Notes: generated by a model from the sequence alone, not told the origin. 64,000 nt of DNA from Gracilaria gracilis (GCA_030374805.1 JARGSG010000184.1:418501-482500); one strand, 5' to 3'; shown: positions 30,806 through 41,614, numbered from the stretch's first letter. Program-made: numbers and translations.

Positions 30806-30949
30806 GTTACGAGTGCTCTGGAAGTTTCTATTGCTACTTAAACTACAGCTCGGTTGGCTCTGAAGGAGCTTTTCAAATTTCAAATTTGAAAATGCCTTCT
30901 GGCATTCTGGAAATGCAATTTTTTGATTTTTTTGGACGGCCGACGGGGC

Positions 30950-30988
30950 TGACCTCATATGAGGTCAAGCTGACCTCATATGAGGTCA
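30950..30988. repeat. Two copies of the 18-bp palindrome, right end
   Basis: The same palindrome occurs at 30950-30967 and 30971-30988 with a 3-nt spacer, 8 bp inside the right terminal repeat. The ends are thus asymmetric, one copy against two. Confidence 0.9.
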
Positions 30989-31539
30989 AAACTCCGGTCG
31001 AATAGACACTAGGCTAAACTTTACGTGTCGGACTTGCTCGGATCCATGGACCATAATTCATGGTCATTCTCGGGCATCCAATCATCGCTCGCCAGTGTAT
31101 TACGCGACAATCAGGCAGTGAGAGCGGATCAAATGCCAATCTTTGTTCTTTGAACTACAAGGGTAGGAAGATTGTTGGAGTAGGGCGATGAACAATTCGG
31201 TACAACGGTGAACTAACCTTATACATGGCGTGTGTTTTATGGCCTTGTCTAGGCTCGACCAATCAAAGGCCAAAGGCCAAAGGGAATCTCCTCCTTTTGC
31301 TTACCATTGGCTCAAAGTGAAGGTAAATCACCTTCTTCATCCAGTATGGAAAGCTTCTTAAGCTAGCTAACGTCAGGTCTCTTCTTCTTCTTCTTTACTG
31401 TGGACGCTGTGTCTAATTCCTAACACAACAGAGAATTATCCTACAGATACTTCTCTTTCCTAAGGAAGGCCAGAATCTCTTTCGGTGCTTTCGTCAGGTC
31501 TCCTACACCGACGCCACGAAAACGACACACGGAAAGCTC

Positions 31540-32703
31540 CTTAAGGACCTCCGCAAGTTTTTGACTTGTCGCCCTCGAATGAGCTCGAAGCCATCCCCGT
31601 TCGAGCGATCACTACCGCTGACATAGTTGAAGTGCATCTACACGGCCGCAGAGGCGACGGCAAAACCACTCTTGCTGCCTTGCTTGCTGAGCACAGAGGT
31701 GCAACGCCCGAATAACACAAGTTCGTTCCCGACAGCGGAGCGCGTTCTCACACCCACGATGCCAAGATCTTCTTTGTGCACGAGTATGCCATCAGTGACA
31801 ACCCTGGCTTACTGGACACCTCCGGCAACGAACAAGACAAGCGCAACCTGCAAAAAATTGTCAATCACGCTCGCAAACGCAAGTACATCCAGGCATTTGT
31901 TATCGTTATCAACATGCAGTCGCCGCGTTTCGATTGCGTATGCAGAATGCCATCAAGTTGCTCATTGATTCGTTCGGAAAGGAAAGTCTTGGAGTTATCG
32001 CTATAGTATACACACGTGCATATGAGTTGGACGCCCCTAAACAATGTGACGAGCATGCTAAACAGGTTGCAAGCATTATCCAAAAGCGTTGCAATCTTTC
32101 ACAGACTCCGCGCTTTCCGAGCTACTGTGTTGAAGCACATCCCAACCCTCTCCTGAGGGACGAGGCCGTGCAAATGATCAAGGAAAGAACAACGCAGCAC
32201 ATTGATGACTTGCTTCGTTGGGCACGCAGCAGCCACAAATGCGGACACAGAAAGCGATATACGGAACGTATGGCAGCACCCGGAAAGTGAAAGAAGCTCA
32301 GAGAATGGCCGCAGAAGAGAAGAAACTCAAGGAGGAAGCGGAACGCGCCGCCAATGAGCAAAAGCGTCTGAAGGAAATAGCTGAACAAAAAAAGAAGTTG
32401 AGCGACGCAAAAGAGCTGAAGCAGAACGAGTCATAGAAGAAGGAAGACGCAGGAAGGAAGAACCCGAACGAGACAAAGAACACGCACAGTGCAATATGGC
32501 TGAAGCAGAGAAGCGCCTGATTGGAGTACGTGAAGAAACTGCGCAATCAGAGAAACGAAGAGATGAGAATCGCAGATGGAGAAACGCCATGAGAATGGGC
32601 ATGGTTGAGCTCGCACGACTGGAGCGGCCAACGTCATGCAATATCGTACTTCGGCCGGCGACAATGAACCAGTGGTTGGAGAACCCGTGCAAGTGGATGT
32701 AGT
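31540..32703 (+). pseudogene. AIG1/GIMAP-like GTPase, frameshifted
   Basis: Fragments of an AIG1-type GTPase in at least three frames. The P-loop segment is near 31570-31710 (IVEVHLHGRRGDGKTTLAAL), stopped by TAA after HRGATPE. The G3/G4-side segment (31776-32006) has NPGLLDTSGNEQDKRNLQKI and then YIQAFVIVINMQSPRFD. The third segment (31934-32290) has MQNAIKLLIDSFGKESLGVI and AIVYTRAYELDAPK, with the G4-like T-R-A-Y in place of TKxD, and QTPRFPSYCVEAHPNP. A highly charged coiled-coil tail in two frames follows (32218-32436, 32496-32702). AIG1 GTPases act in membrane-associated defence or vesicle roles in plants and animals. Here it is either a pseudogene or a multi-exon gene, but no clean GT-AG introns are visible at the breaks. 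Confidence 0.6.
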
Positions 32704-33015
32704 CGAAGAGCTCGCGGCTGTTTCGTCTCCTGCGCCAGCGTCGCAGGCTCTCATGTCTCCTTATGCTTCGCCTTACAGTCTCTACGTCAAATGACGCCGT
32801 GGACTAGTTGGTGTCTTTGCAAAAGGAGTAGACAAGCTTGAGCGGGTTTTTATGGGAAATCATGGCGATGGAACGCCTAGAAGGCGTGGCCTGTGGGGCT
32901 CTTTTGCCGAGCTTCTGGATAGAGCCGACTCCCGTTGCAGATTTCTTTAGCAAGACAAGACAAGAAAAAAGAACACAGTGAGAAAGCAATGCTTCGTTTA
33001 TCGGGTAGCGTAGTA

Positions 33016-34041
33016 TTAAAACTTGCCAGCAGAATAGTCCCGGAATGCTTGCATGATTTGCTCCCTGGTGTTCATGACAAATGGACCGTGTTGTACAATT
33101 GGCTCGTCTAAGGGCTGTCCTGCGAGGACAACAAATCTAGCTTCATCCTCAGATTCAACCCGAACGCCTTCACCGGGACCGAATACCATGCAAGCTCCAT
33201 GCTCACCCTCAACCTTCTTTCTCCCTGTGGTAACTTTTCCCTCTAGTACGTAGATGAAGGTATTGTATTGTTCAGGTATCCGTTCCTCAAAAGTAGCACC
33301 CTTCAACATTCTCACATCCCAATACAGGGTTGGTGTTTGCGTGAACACCTTGCTTTCAACATCAAAGCATTTACCAGCAATGACCTTCACTTCGATCGAG
33401 CCGTCTTCGCTCTTGGCCAAGGGCACATCCTCCGCCAAAAGTTCTGCAACATGGAAACAAGAAGCATTAACGTTAGGCATCAATAATGCAACACTCGTCT
33501 AACTCGCGAAGTGATCGGTATACGCATCACAAAACTTACCTTGATACTGTGGCTTTGTCATCTTATCGTTCGCGGCAAGATTCACCCATAGTTGCAATCC
33601 AATGTTGCTACCTTCAGTAGCAGGCATTTCACTGTGAACAATGCCACGACCGGCGGTCATCCACTGCAAATCACCCACTCCAATAGTACCGGCATGGCCC
33701 TTGTTATCCTCATGACGGAAGGCTCCCTCGAGCATGTAGGTGACGGTCTGCATTCCGCGATGGGGATGGTCTGGGAAGCCAGCCGGTTTGGTGACATTGA
33801 ATTCATCGAGCAGCAGAAAAGGGTCCAAATTGGGCAGTTCGGTTGATCCAATACTTCTTCTTACGCGGGCACCAACACCCTCTGATTGCTCGCGCGCAAT
33901 GACGACTTTGTTCACGTCGCGAAAGGCAGTCATGTTGGCGGTGGAATGCGTGAATCGCTTCGATACGGTTTGCAAAAGACTGGGTCGCAAAAGTGACTTT
34001 GAATGAAAGGGAATTGTATGAGTAATGAATGCCGAGGACAT
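33016..34041 (-). CDS. Pirin-like cupin protein, one intron
   Basis: Two exons: 33540-34041 and 33016-33443, split by a 96-nt intron (33444-33539) with donor GTAAGT and acceptor TTGCAG. The junction restores QYQ-ELLAEDVP in frame and gives 309 residues. The first cupin domain has the metal-site motifs PDHPHRGMQTVTYMLEG and GIVHSEMP, which supply the three His and one Glu of pirins. The second domain covers VKVIAGKCFDVESKVFTQTP to the end. Pirins are iron-binding nuclear or cytosolic proteins; some act as quercetin dioxygenases or transcription cofactors. The first 36 residues (MSSAFITHTIPFHSKSLLRP and on) are basic and Ser-rich, suggesting organelle import. A second Met before TAFRDVNKVV could give a cytosolic form. 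Confidence 0.93.
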
Positions 34042-36060
34042 GAGGTGATGAAAGACGCAGGACAAGATGGGTGTTTTATAAACACTTTGTGCGGATGCTT
34101 ACCAATATCAGAATAGAAAACGGCACGAGGTAGAGCAGGTAGAGGATGCGATGGGTTCGTCGCTTGTGGTCGGAGTGTTTCGGTATGGTCTGCTGTGTAT
34201 TTCTTCGACGAGGACACATTCGCGGGACAGGCGCAGAAGCGAAGGGAGCTTCTGGTTGCCACCGGAAGTTGGTTCCGAAGCGTTCGACAGTTAATGACGG
34301 CCGGAACGAAGTGCAAAGGTTGCTGCAGTGATGGCCGTGGCAGATGGGGCCCTATCGCTGTGATTGGCCGACCGCGAACGTTACGTAATTAACAGATGGC
34401 GTTGCGCTCCGCAACGAATGGTTCTTTCTACTCCGTGGCCAATCAGCGCTTGAGTTGTGCGGCACTTTTCACGGCGCATTCCGAGATTCCGCCTGTGAGG
34501 CGTGAGGCGCAGTCTAAACAAGCGTGAATGAACGTGTCTCAACAAGCGTGAACGTGCACGCGTAAGAGGCGTGAACCCTTGTTAGTTGAGGGAATGCATA
34601 ACTTGACCCTCTCCACCTTTCGTATGCTACAACGGCGCCAGACTAATAGATAATAGCAGCAACCCGTGCCGACATGAAAGCCTCCATATGCCTTCCGACG
34701 CGAACGCGACAGAACAAACGAGTCGCAGCGCTGGTCAACCAACCCTCGTGATGGGCCTTCACCTTGACGTTTGTTTCCCGGGCACAGCAAAGTGTCGTAG
34801 TTCGCGGTGGTATTCGGCATGCGCCAACACCTGTTGAATTTGTCAAACGTGCGTCCTCGGATAAACGGAACCTGTCGGCGTACAAGACATCTCCGTTGAA
34901 GATGACCGACGTTCATCTTGATGGTCTCGCAGAGCATCGGGCAAACTAAGCGCTGGTTCCACAGCGGTCTCAGAGATGATTTGGTGGTAGCTTGGTGTTG
35001 CCGTCAAGGTCTGACAAGAGCAGCTTGACGCCTAAGCTCCTGGTCTTTCAAGCGGGCCGACGTGGGGCGTCGCTTGAAGTGAGTGGTTGGCCATGACGGC
35101 AGTGGGTCGGGGATCGGTTGCGACGATGCGTTCTGATGATGATCACACCGCGGAGAGCAGAGCAGCATAATATGCCATCCCCAGGTGAAGTCGGGCACCA
35201 ACCATCATCGAACGTTGCGGCTTTATGGTTCTGTAAGCTGCAGGTTGGAGCATTCATTACACATCTGCACTACGAAGCGTAACGAACTCAGCTCCGCTGT
35301 TATCTCCGTTGTCCTCCCACTCCACCTTGTCATGTCAGATCCATCTCGATGAGAATACGCGCGTATCAATTAGCCTGCGAGCCGGTGTCATCAATACAGG
35401 CCCGTTGTGCTGACCATCATTGCGATGTGCACTAACAGTTTCCCGAAATGGAGCGCCAAATTCACGTTCGTATACGGTTGATTTCACGACTTCACGTCAC
35501 TCCCTTAAACGGGGTGAGAACAAATGTTTTGGGCGGAGCTACTTGCAGATGAGCTTTCTCGCATCTACAGCTCTTTCGTGTTTGTTGCCTTTGTTCACTT
35601 TGTTGAATACCAACATATTCGCCAGTAAGTCGCCTACAAGGAACTCAGCCTTCAACTCATGTTGCTCATCTTTCTCGTTGCCTTCGTTACTACCGTCATG
35701 CATATTCGAAGTCGACACTTTCTTGTCTTTCCCTTCTCTTCTTCCTTTGGTCACGTCAGAATATCCTGCCCATGTCGCTCCCTCCCTCAAGGTTGCAGAT
35801 AAGCCCGAAAATCAGGCGAAACCACCCATTCCGAGCCCCTGCCTCTAGAGCAAATGCTTCTGAATCTCGCAAGCTCCAAATGGACAGATTTCCCTACTTC
35901 TGGGTTCACCTTCACATCTTCTGCGCCGAATCGAAAAACCGTTCCTACCTCTGAAACGGGGGTATCACCAGATGGATCTTTGGGTGACTAACTGTCTTCC
36001 GGAACATCTCTGTTCACATACCACCATAATTCTTCGGGGGCATTTGCTGGAACGGGTACC
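34042..36060. other. Intergenic region; unresolved 5' part of the next gene
   Basis: At 34042-35400 I see no gene. From 35551 a plus-strand ATG opens a frame with a signal-peptide-like start (MSFLASTALSCLLPLFTLLN) running to 35848. A second open frame (35803-35989) in the frame of the next gene ends at a TAA 72 bp before that gene's ATG. These may be 5' exons of the 36061 gene or decayed parts of it. No splice pair fits well. Confidence 0.35.
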
Positions 36061-37239
36061 ATGTCTGGAAGCGAATCGCTGGACGAATCGAGTGAGACTG
36101 GTGTGTCATGCACATCTTACCTGTCCTTGCCGACTGTGCTTGATAGCACCTTTGACTCCCATGTTGAACTGATTCGTCGTGGAATAACGTCTCATACAGT
36201 CAGGCACTTCTACAACGAGGCTTTAAGCTCTTTCACCCGAAGCGAGTGTTTCTGCTCAGGCTACCGGTCGAGGATTTCCCACTCTTGCTATGCTGTAGCG
36301 ATCTTCTACGACGGAGAGTTCCCAATCTCATCACGACTGCAATACCTGATTGATATTGATCGAATCAAGAGTCCAGAACATCAGAAGTTCCCTCTCTACC
36401 ATCAGCTTGCTCGAAAGCAGTTACCAAAGCTCTCGTTCATGGAAAGAGAAGCCGTACTTCGGGCGAAACAAGACACCGTTCACAATCTTGTTGTTGCAGA
36501 AGCGAGTGAAGCACGGGGCGGCATAAGTATAGAGACTGTGCTTCCTGAAAGCGATGAACTTCTCTTTGTTCGCAATCTGGAATATTCTAAGTGCAATGAA
36601 TTCAGAACGAACAAGGTTGGACTTCCTGTCAGCCACTATATTGCGTACGCTATTGGACTGGCTACTCACATTCATCTTAGTACTGCGCATGACCAAGAGT
36701 CTACAAAAGTTCTCAATGAAGCAACCTCGAACGCATTTGTTCTTTCTCAGTGCGAAAGGAAAGATGGAAAGCCAGGCCTTATACCATTTTCTCTGTTTCA
36801 TGATCAGGCCACATATGTGGAACCCATATTGAGACATGCTATGTATCCTTTAGAATCAAGGCTTGGTCCAGGGACTTCTGGGAAGGACGAGATTCCCGGT
36901 CCTACAAGTTTCTCAATCATTATCCGCGGGGCATACTATTTCTTCCAAAGAGACATTGACTACCTTTCTTCGATTGACAGCCATGGTAGACCCGAAATTA
37001 TTCGAAATGTAGGAATCTCTGTATATAGGAGGAAAATTGTAACACATATAACGGAAGAAGTCTCTATCCCTTTCCTACTACTAGTGTACCGAAGATCTGC
37101 AAGCGTTCTGACGGTTTCAGGTGGTTCCCAGACTGGGGACGCTTCCTTGAACGGTGATACAGTAAAATGCCCTTCTGGTTGGAAGATGTTCCGCGAGTGG
37201 CTCCTGTTACGGATGTTTTGGAGAACTGCTGTTCGATAA
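36061..37239 (+). CDS. Orphan protein, 392 aa
   Basis: A long ATG-started frame with even composition and no low complexity, so probably coding. I do not recognise a family. It has a Ser/Thr-rich N-terminus, a charged middle (ARKQLPKLSFMEREAVLRAK) and a hydrophobic segment near the C-terminus (ITEEVSIPFLLLVYRRSA). After its stop another frame (37167-37367) carries a Cys-rich stretch (VLENCCSIKCK, ICCKACNYKRC), which might be the true C-terminus after a frameshift. An in-frame TAA at 35989 separates it from more open frame upstream. A secreted protein with its signal peptide at 35551 is possible. Function unknown. Confidence 0.55.
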   Translation: MSGSESLDESSETGVSCTSYLSLPTVLDSTFDSHVELIRRGITSHTVRHFYNEALSSFTRSECFCSGYRSRISHSCYAVAIFYDGEFPISSRLQYLIDIDRIKSPEHQKFPLYHQLARKQLPKLSFMEREAVLRAKQDTVHNLVVAEASEARGGISIETVLPESDELLFVRNLEYSKCNEFRTNKVGLPVSHYIAYAIGLATHIHLSTAHDQESTKVLNEATSNAFVLSQCERKDGKPGLIPFSLFHDQATYVEPILRHAMYPLESRLGPGTSGKDEIPGPTSFSIIIRGAYYFFQRDIDYLSSIDSHGRPEIIRNVGISVYRRKIVTHITEEVSIPFLLLVYRRSASVLTVSGGSQTGDASLNGDTVKCPSGWKMFREWLLLRMFWRTAVR

Positions 37240-37652
37240 AGTGCAAAGTCCTAGAAGACATAATGTACTCATACTTAGTTCAAAGCGAAATATGTTGCAA
37301 GGCCTGCAACTACAAGCGCTGCGAGACCACCGCAGGGGGTGTGTATGGCACAAGTGAAGTGAAGTAATGCTGAACAGTGATGCGTCTAGTCCGGTGATTC
37401 CTAAAAATGATCCGGACCCCGGAGTGACAATGGTTTCAATCTAGCTAGAAATTACTGTCATTCTCTACGGATCACAAGTACCAGTGCTAATGCAAATAAC
37501 TCATGGTAATGTTCCTTCTGAAAGTGAAGCATCTAAGAATGCGAGACAGTTTGTGCCCTACAGAATCAGGGCATTTGCTATGGGATCCAGTTTGGTTCAA
37601 GCTTCGAACGAAATAAAGGCATTGTCTGTTCTATCAACGAAGTGACGACAAC
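37240..37652. other. Short intergenic stretch
   Basis: Besides the Cys-rich frame continuing to 37367, nothing is seen between this orphan gene and the convergent MAPEG gene. Confidence 0.4.
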
Positions 37653-38075
37653 TCAAAAAGCAGCCCTAACCCACAGTAACATGATCATTACCATGCTTCC
37701 AACAAACATGCCCGATCTTACGTATCCACCCAAATACTGGGGTCCAGCGTACGCAGCGATATATGCGATACGAAATACGACATAGAGGGCAGTGATAGCA
37801 ATCAGTATAGAATCATTGCGACGGGACGAAAGATTTACGGCTACGCCCGCAGCATACACGCCAAGCATTTCGATTTGGTTAATATGACATCCCATCAAAC
37901 GTTTTGCCAAAGCCTGTTTATCTTTCGCCAAAGACCGGAATTGTCCATCATAATCTCTTGGAGCAGTGTTATCAAACTTGCCAAACTTGCGAAGAAGCAC
38001 TACTCGAGTGAAATATGGAACGTATGCCAGAGCGGTTGCCACGATGACTGAGAAGAATGGCCAGGAGAAAGGCAT
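37653..38075 (-). CDS. MAPEG-family membrane protein, 140 aa
   Basis: A four-helix membrane protein of the MAPEG superfamily (microsomal glutathione transferases and relatives). From the ATG at 38075, helix 1 is PFFSVIVATALAYVPYFTRV, followed by a polar loop. Then comes a segment with the family's conserved N-x-x-E motif (INQIEMLGVYAAGVAV), helix 3 (ILIAITALYVVFRIAYIAAY) and helix 4 (GMFVGSMVMIMLLWVRAAF). An alternative ATG at 38174 would add 33 residues that look like leader sequence. It is closer to the bacterial-type MAPEG branch than to animal MGST1, and its substrate is unknown. A decayed relative lies about 0.7 kb upstream on the same strand. Confidence 0.82.
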   Translation of the reverse strand: MPFSWPFFSVIVATALAYVPYFTRVVLLRKFGKFDNTAPRDYDGQFRSLAKDKQALAKRLMGCHINQIEMLGVYAAGVAVNLSSRRNDSILIAITALYVVFRIAYIAAYAGPQYLGGYVRSGMFVGSMVMIMLLWVRAAF

Positions 38076-38737
38076 GCTGGAAGTCAAATGAGAAAGGGGG
38101 GGATGTCGACAAATAATTGCGTAGGGTACGGCTTCGTGGCGTGGGTTGAGTGTCGAACCGAATGCTTCGACCATGATATTGATCACGTAGTCAGAAAATA
38201 TGATGGCCTCGAGGTTGCGTGAGTGAGCACTGCTTCTGAACGCTACTTCAGCACGGCCTTAACCAGGCCGCGTTGAAGCAGGGTTAAAAAGCACTTCATA
38301 AAAACAGTGCGGAGTGGGCTTCCTCCAGACAGACTCAAAACTTCGTTGAGTCCAAAAGACAGACGAACGGGGACTTACAATCTTCATATTCGACTGTAAC
38401 GTACACGATAGAGTGCAAAGTGAACACTTAAACAACTCAGAACTCGTAGGATCGCTATGCAAAGCTGCTGTTTACTCCGCTGTCAAACTTCTGCCTCAAT
38501 GACATATAATCACCCCTAGATATGTTCCGAGAAACTGCATAAAGGTTCGCATGAACGAGAAACGTGAAGTGAAATCTGCCAATCCAATATAAAAAATTAG
38601 TCTTCCATGATGATCATACCATCGGCAAAATAGGTCTTGTCACACTGCCATGCTTTAAGACGATCAAGTATATACATTAGATACCGCTTTGGAAATCTTC
38701 CTACGCACGTTGATTGCAATCCAGAAACAATTGTAGT

Positions 38738-38986
38738 TCAAAAAGCAGCAATGCCCCAAATCGAAATGATCATAGCTATGCAGCCAACGAAAGCAGCCGT
38801 TCTAAAGTAACCCTCGGCATACTGCGGCAAAGAGTAAACAACGAGATAAACAAAACGAAACACGATATAAAGCGCAGTGAAGACGTTAAGCAATGTCTTG
38901 TCCTTAAGCATGTCGTGGCCAATTTCTCTGCTGATCCCCCTTCTCTCCCAAGCACATCCATTGCAATGATGGCACATCGGCCCCAA
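38738..38986 (-). pseudogene. Truncated MAPEG-family copy
   Basis: The last 45 residues align with the C-terminal two helices of the neighbouring MAPEG gene (FTALYIVFRFVYLVVYSLPQ against ITALYVVFRIAYIAAYAGPQ, then YFRTAAFVGCIAMIISIWGI). The helices 1-2 part is missing; upstream sequence in another frame resembles a shifted remnant. It is a tandem duplicate that has lost its N-terminal half. Confidence 0.6.
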
Positions 38987-39931
38987 TCGAAGTCTTTGAT
39001 TTTCGCACTACCCTTGGTAGTTCAATGAAGAAAAGCTTCCATTGGAACTGTCTACCTGAAGTTCATTGATTTGTATCTCGAGAAGCCTTAGTCGCCATCT
39101 TGGCTTATGATCTGATGCTACTTGAGGGTTGTTCCCAAGAGATACGTGACGCTAGTAGCATATCGCAAGCCATGACGGCCAACAGCAGCACAACACAACT
39201 TGATCCTAGGCTATGGCGAATGAATTAATGCGAGGGCGGTTTAGACCCCGCACAATAGATTGCCGCAGACCACTTGCTTTTGAAGTGTACTTAGCACCGA
39301 GCATTAGCGGGTGGTATACGCATATCTTTCTCTTTCCTTCGTGATCATGGATGCTAGACTCCTGTTCCTAAACCAACAAAGAAGTATTGTTCTTGGCCCC
39401 CGTTTTAAGAGAATTGTGGGTTAAAAAGGACGAGGTCGTGATACCGTCCTTCTGGCTTGTTACTCATTTTAAGCTGGAAGATTCTCCAACGACCATCATG
39501 CGTCCGCCCCTGATGCTTGTCGGAGTCGTTTTGAAGCTGCAAAATCCCGCCAGTTCAACGTTTAACTTGTTCACACACGTTGAAAGATTCGAAGTTTGTC
39601 TTTACTGTAGGTGAGAGGGATAATTGCTTCTCGACCAGGTGCGCCATATCCGCTCCTTCATGAGCTTTCTGGGCCATCAGAAAGCATTGAAACAGACAGC
39701 AGAGATACGATGAATGGGCGGACGTGGCGCATAATATGGTACGCCACTTAATATGTGTATTACGTGTAGAGTTGAATCACCAGTGCTCTGCACTTGGACA
39801 AATTGCTGTGGCTGGTATGGTTTCGCATCGCCCCATGCCATCTCCTTCCCTACTTCTGCAACTCTCCTCCCAAATAAGCTCGTCTTGCTTCCTACCTTCT
39901 CGGCATCGTTGGAGAAGTAGTTAAATTCAGC
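38987..39931. other. Intergenic region without supported gene
   Basis: Frames on both strands here lack ATG starts and family signatures. Confidence 0.4.
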
Positions 39932-40284
39932 ATGTATTTCATCAAATACTGGATCCAAAGAGGTATGGAGGACCCCGCTGACAGGGAAGCCAAAACGAAA
40001 GCTCACTTGGAAAAGGTAAGAAAACCCCCCGTAATCGCGCCGACTATCATTGCACGCCACCCTCCTGACCACTGCCCTTTCACTAGCTGCAAGCCAACGT
40101 TTCTGTTGTCAAGAAGAGGTGGGATACGCCGCTTCTGCCGAAGGGGTACTGGAATGCGCCCGGTATGACATACCAGAACAAGGAACGTCTTGCCGAAGCG
40201 GAAGCACAGGTTCTATCACTATATGAGCGCGCACTCATTGACATGGATACCAACGCAAAGAAGGACAAGTCGAGTGCGAACTAA
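39932..40284 (+). CDS. Small two-exon protein, 93 aa
   Basis: Exon 1 is 39932-40015 and exon 2 is 40087-40284. The 71-nt intron has donor GTAAGA and acceptor ACTAG and splits between codons (HLEK | LQANVSVVKKRW). The product begins MYFIKYWIQRGMEDPADREA, is rich in charged residues and has a distinct aromatic stretch (KKRWDTPLLPKGYWNAPGMT) before a Glu/Ala helix. There is no signal peptide. I do not recognise it; the size and composition would suit a subunit of an organelle complex, but that is only a guess. The clean intron and continuous frame make a real gene likely. Confidence 0.65.
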
Positions 40285-40685
40285 CAACGGTAATTACATA
40301 TAGTTTACATCCGTTTGATCAAGTAAGCGCTTTAAGGAGACGATTAGAAGATGCTTACGGAACTCATGCTGCGATCCACTTGCGCGTTCCGTCGACCTAC
40401 CCATATATCTGAACGCATGTAGTCGATGACGATGTCCCATCTGTAAACCGCCGTGTTTCGTTTCGGCACAGAGCTTCGTAAACCTTGAGGAATTCAACGC
40501 TCGACCGCAGAGCTCGGACTCCTTGACGTTCAGATTGTTTGCAACTTTGAATTTGCGCCCGAGAAAGCAATCCCATGCCCCCGAACATCCCCGAATCATC
40601 TTTGCAGAACCGCGTCAAAGACTCGATAATCCCCTCCGTCACCCCTTTGGCGACGACAAAAAGCCGCGACGCTCTGGCGGGCAGC
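40285..40685. other. Intergenic region between convergent genes
   Basis: Overlapping short frames only; no signature. Confidence 0.4.
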
Positions 40686-41132
40686 TTAGAACTTGAACTT
40701 GACCCTGGGGTCTCTGTCAATCGCCGCATACACGCTATAAATCTGTTCCGCTGTGTTAACCGGCGCTTTAAGCGTTATGCTTCGATACTTGCCCTTGTCT
40801 CTGTAACTTGTCTTTAAGTACTTCTTATCTGTTTCCAAAGCTGTGGCGACGCTATCGACAATATCGCCCATGAAGTCCCCCTGCGCCATACCAATCACCT
40901 TGAACGTAAACACGCAAGGAAAGTCAACCAGCTCGTCAAAAACGCGCCGATTGCCAGAATTATGCGCAAAGTCGTTGTTGAAGTTATTCGGAAAGCCGCG
41001 AATCATAGTTATTCGAGCCCGACGATTCGCACAATGATGACGTGCTCCGACAGCAAGCGGCATCAGACCATGTCGCCGTGCAAACAAGGGTAGGGTGCCT
41101 CGCGCCACGAACGCTTTGACAAAGGCGGTCAT
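40686..41132 (-). CDS. YbeD-like (DUF493) protein, organelle-targeted
   Basis: A 148-residue protein. The C-terminal 85 residues match the YbeD/DUF493 fold: RVFDELVDFPCVFTFKVIGM, then FMGDIVDSVATALETD, YRDKGKYRSITLKAPVNTAE, ending DRDPRVKFKF. In bacteria YbeD is a small ferredoxin-like regulatory protein of unclear role, often near lipoate synthesis genes. The first 55 residues are Arg/Ala/His-rich with almost no acids (FVKAFVARGTLPLFARRHGL), a plausible transit peptide. Plants have plastid members of this family. Start ATG at 41132; no intron. Confidence 0.8.
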   Translation of the reverse strand: MTAFVKAFVARGTLPLFARRHGLMPLAVGARHHCANRRARITMIRGFPNNFNNDFAHNSGNRRVFDELVDFPCVFTFKVIGMAQGDFMGDIVDSVATALETDKKYLKTSYRDKGKYRSITLKAPVNTAEQIYSVYAAIDRDPRVKFKF

Positions 41133-41614
41133 GTTGGCGTGCTCGTTCGTGGTGACCTCTGAGCGGAAGTCTGCTGTCTATATATCTGCGACACCGAGAA
41201 ACTCCGGGCCCAGTTTGGGAAAGGGTTAAACTTTACGCGAACGCCGACGGGCACGAATGGTAACGAAGAGTGGCAGATGCAGAGAGAGCAGCAGCCAACG
41301 TCAGGGTGGGAGGTGTTGCGAACCAGGGACCGTGTGAATTGGACGGATGGGCATGGGGTATGCAAAAGAGCGAAATTACATGCGTTTTGGGGTGGATTGT
41401 GGACACCTGTCCAGTTAGCAGCCACGTGCTAATCGCACATCCCCATTCGTGAGCAGTTGCGGTCTCTGGCGCTGGTCTCGCCTAAAGGATCACCGAAATC
41501 TAGTGGAACGTCTATGTAGGTTTACGGTTTCAGAGGTGGCATGAAGCGTTCCCGATGAAAAAAGTGGGCTTGCAGCAGAGGAAGCGGGCGTGATACAGCA
41601 GCTACGGTAGAAGG
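41133..41614. other. Intergenic region
   Basis: No supported feature; overlapping frames on both strands look random. Confidence 0.4.

Larger units (their letters stand above)
28153..31008. mobile_element. piggyBac-type DNA transposon, CTAG target duplication, decayed
   Basis: Both ends are visible. The left end is TGTCTATTCGAC (28153-28164) and the right end is its exact reverse complement (30997-31008). CTAG flanks both sides (28149-28152 and 31009-31012), giving a 4-bp palindromic target duplication. Just inside each end lies the 18-bp perfect palindrome TGACCTCATATGAGGTCA: once on the left (28167-28184) and twice on the right (30950-30967 and 30971-30988, separated by AGC). Between them are pieces of a piggyBac-type (DDE_Tnp_1_7) transposase in several frames. 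Element length is 2856 bp. Known piggyBac elements duplicate TTAA, so CTAG with such a transposase is unusual. The alternative reading, a longer inverted repeat with TA or no duplication, fits less well. Confidence 0.75.

Noticed and set aside
34539..34937. A 132-codon minus-strand frame
   Set aside because: Overlapped by frames on both strands, with no ATG support or family signature; possible transposon debris only.
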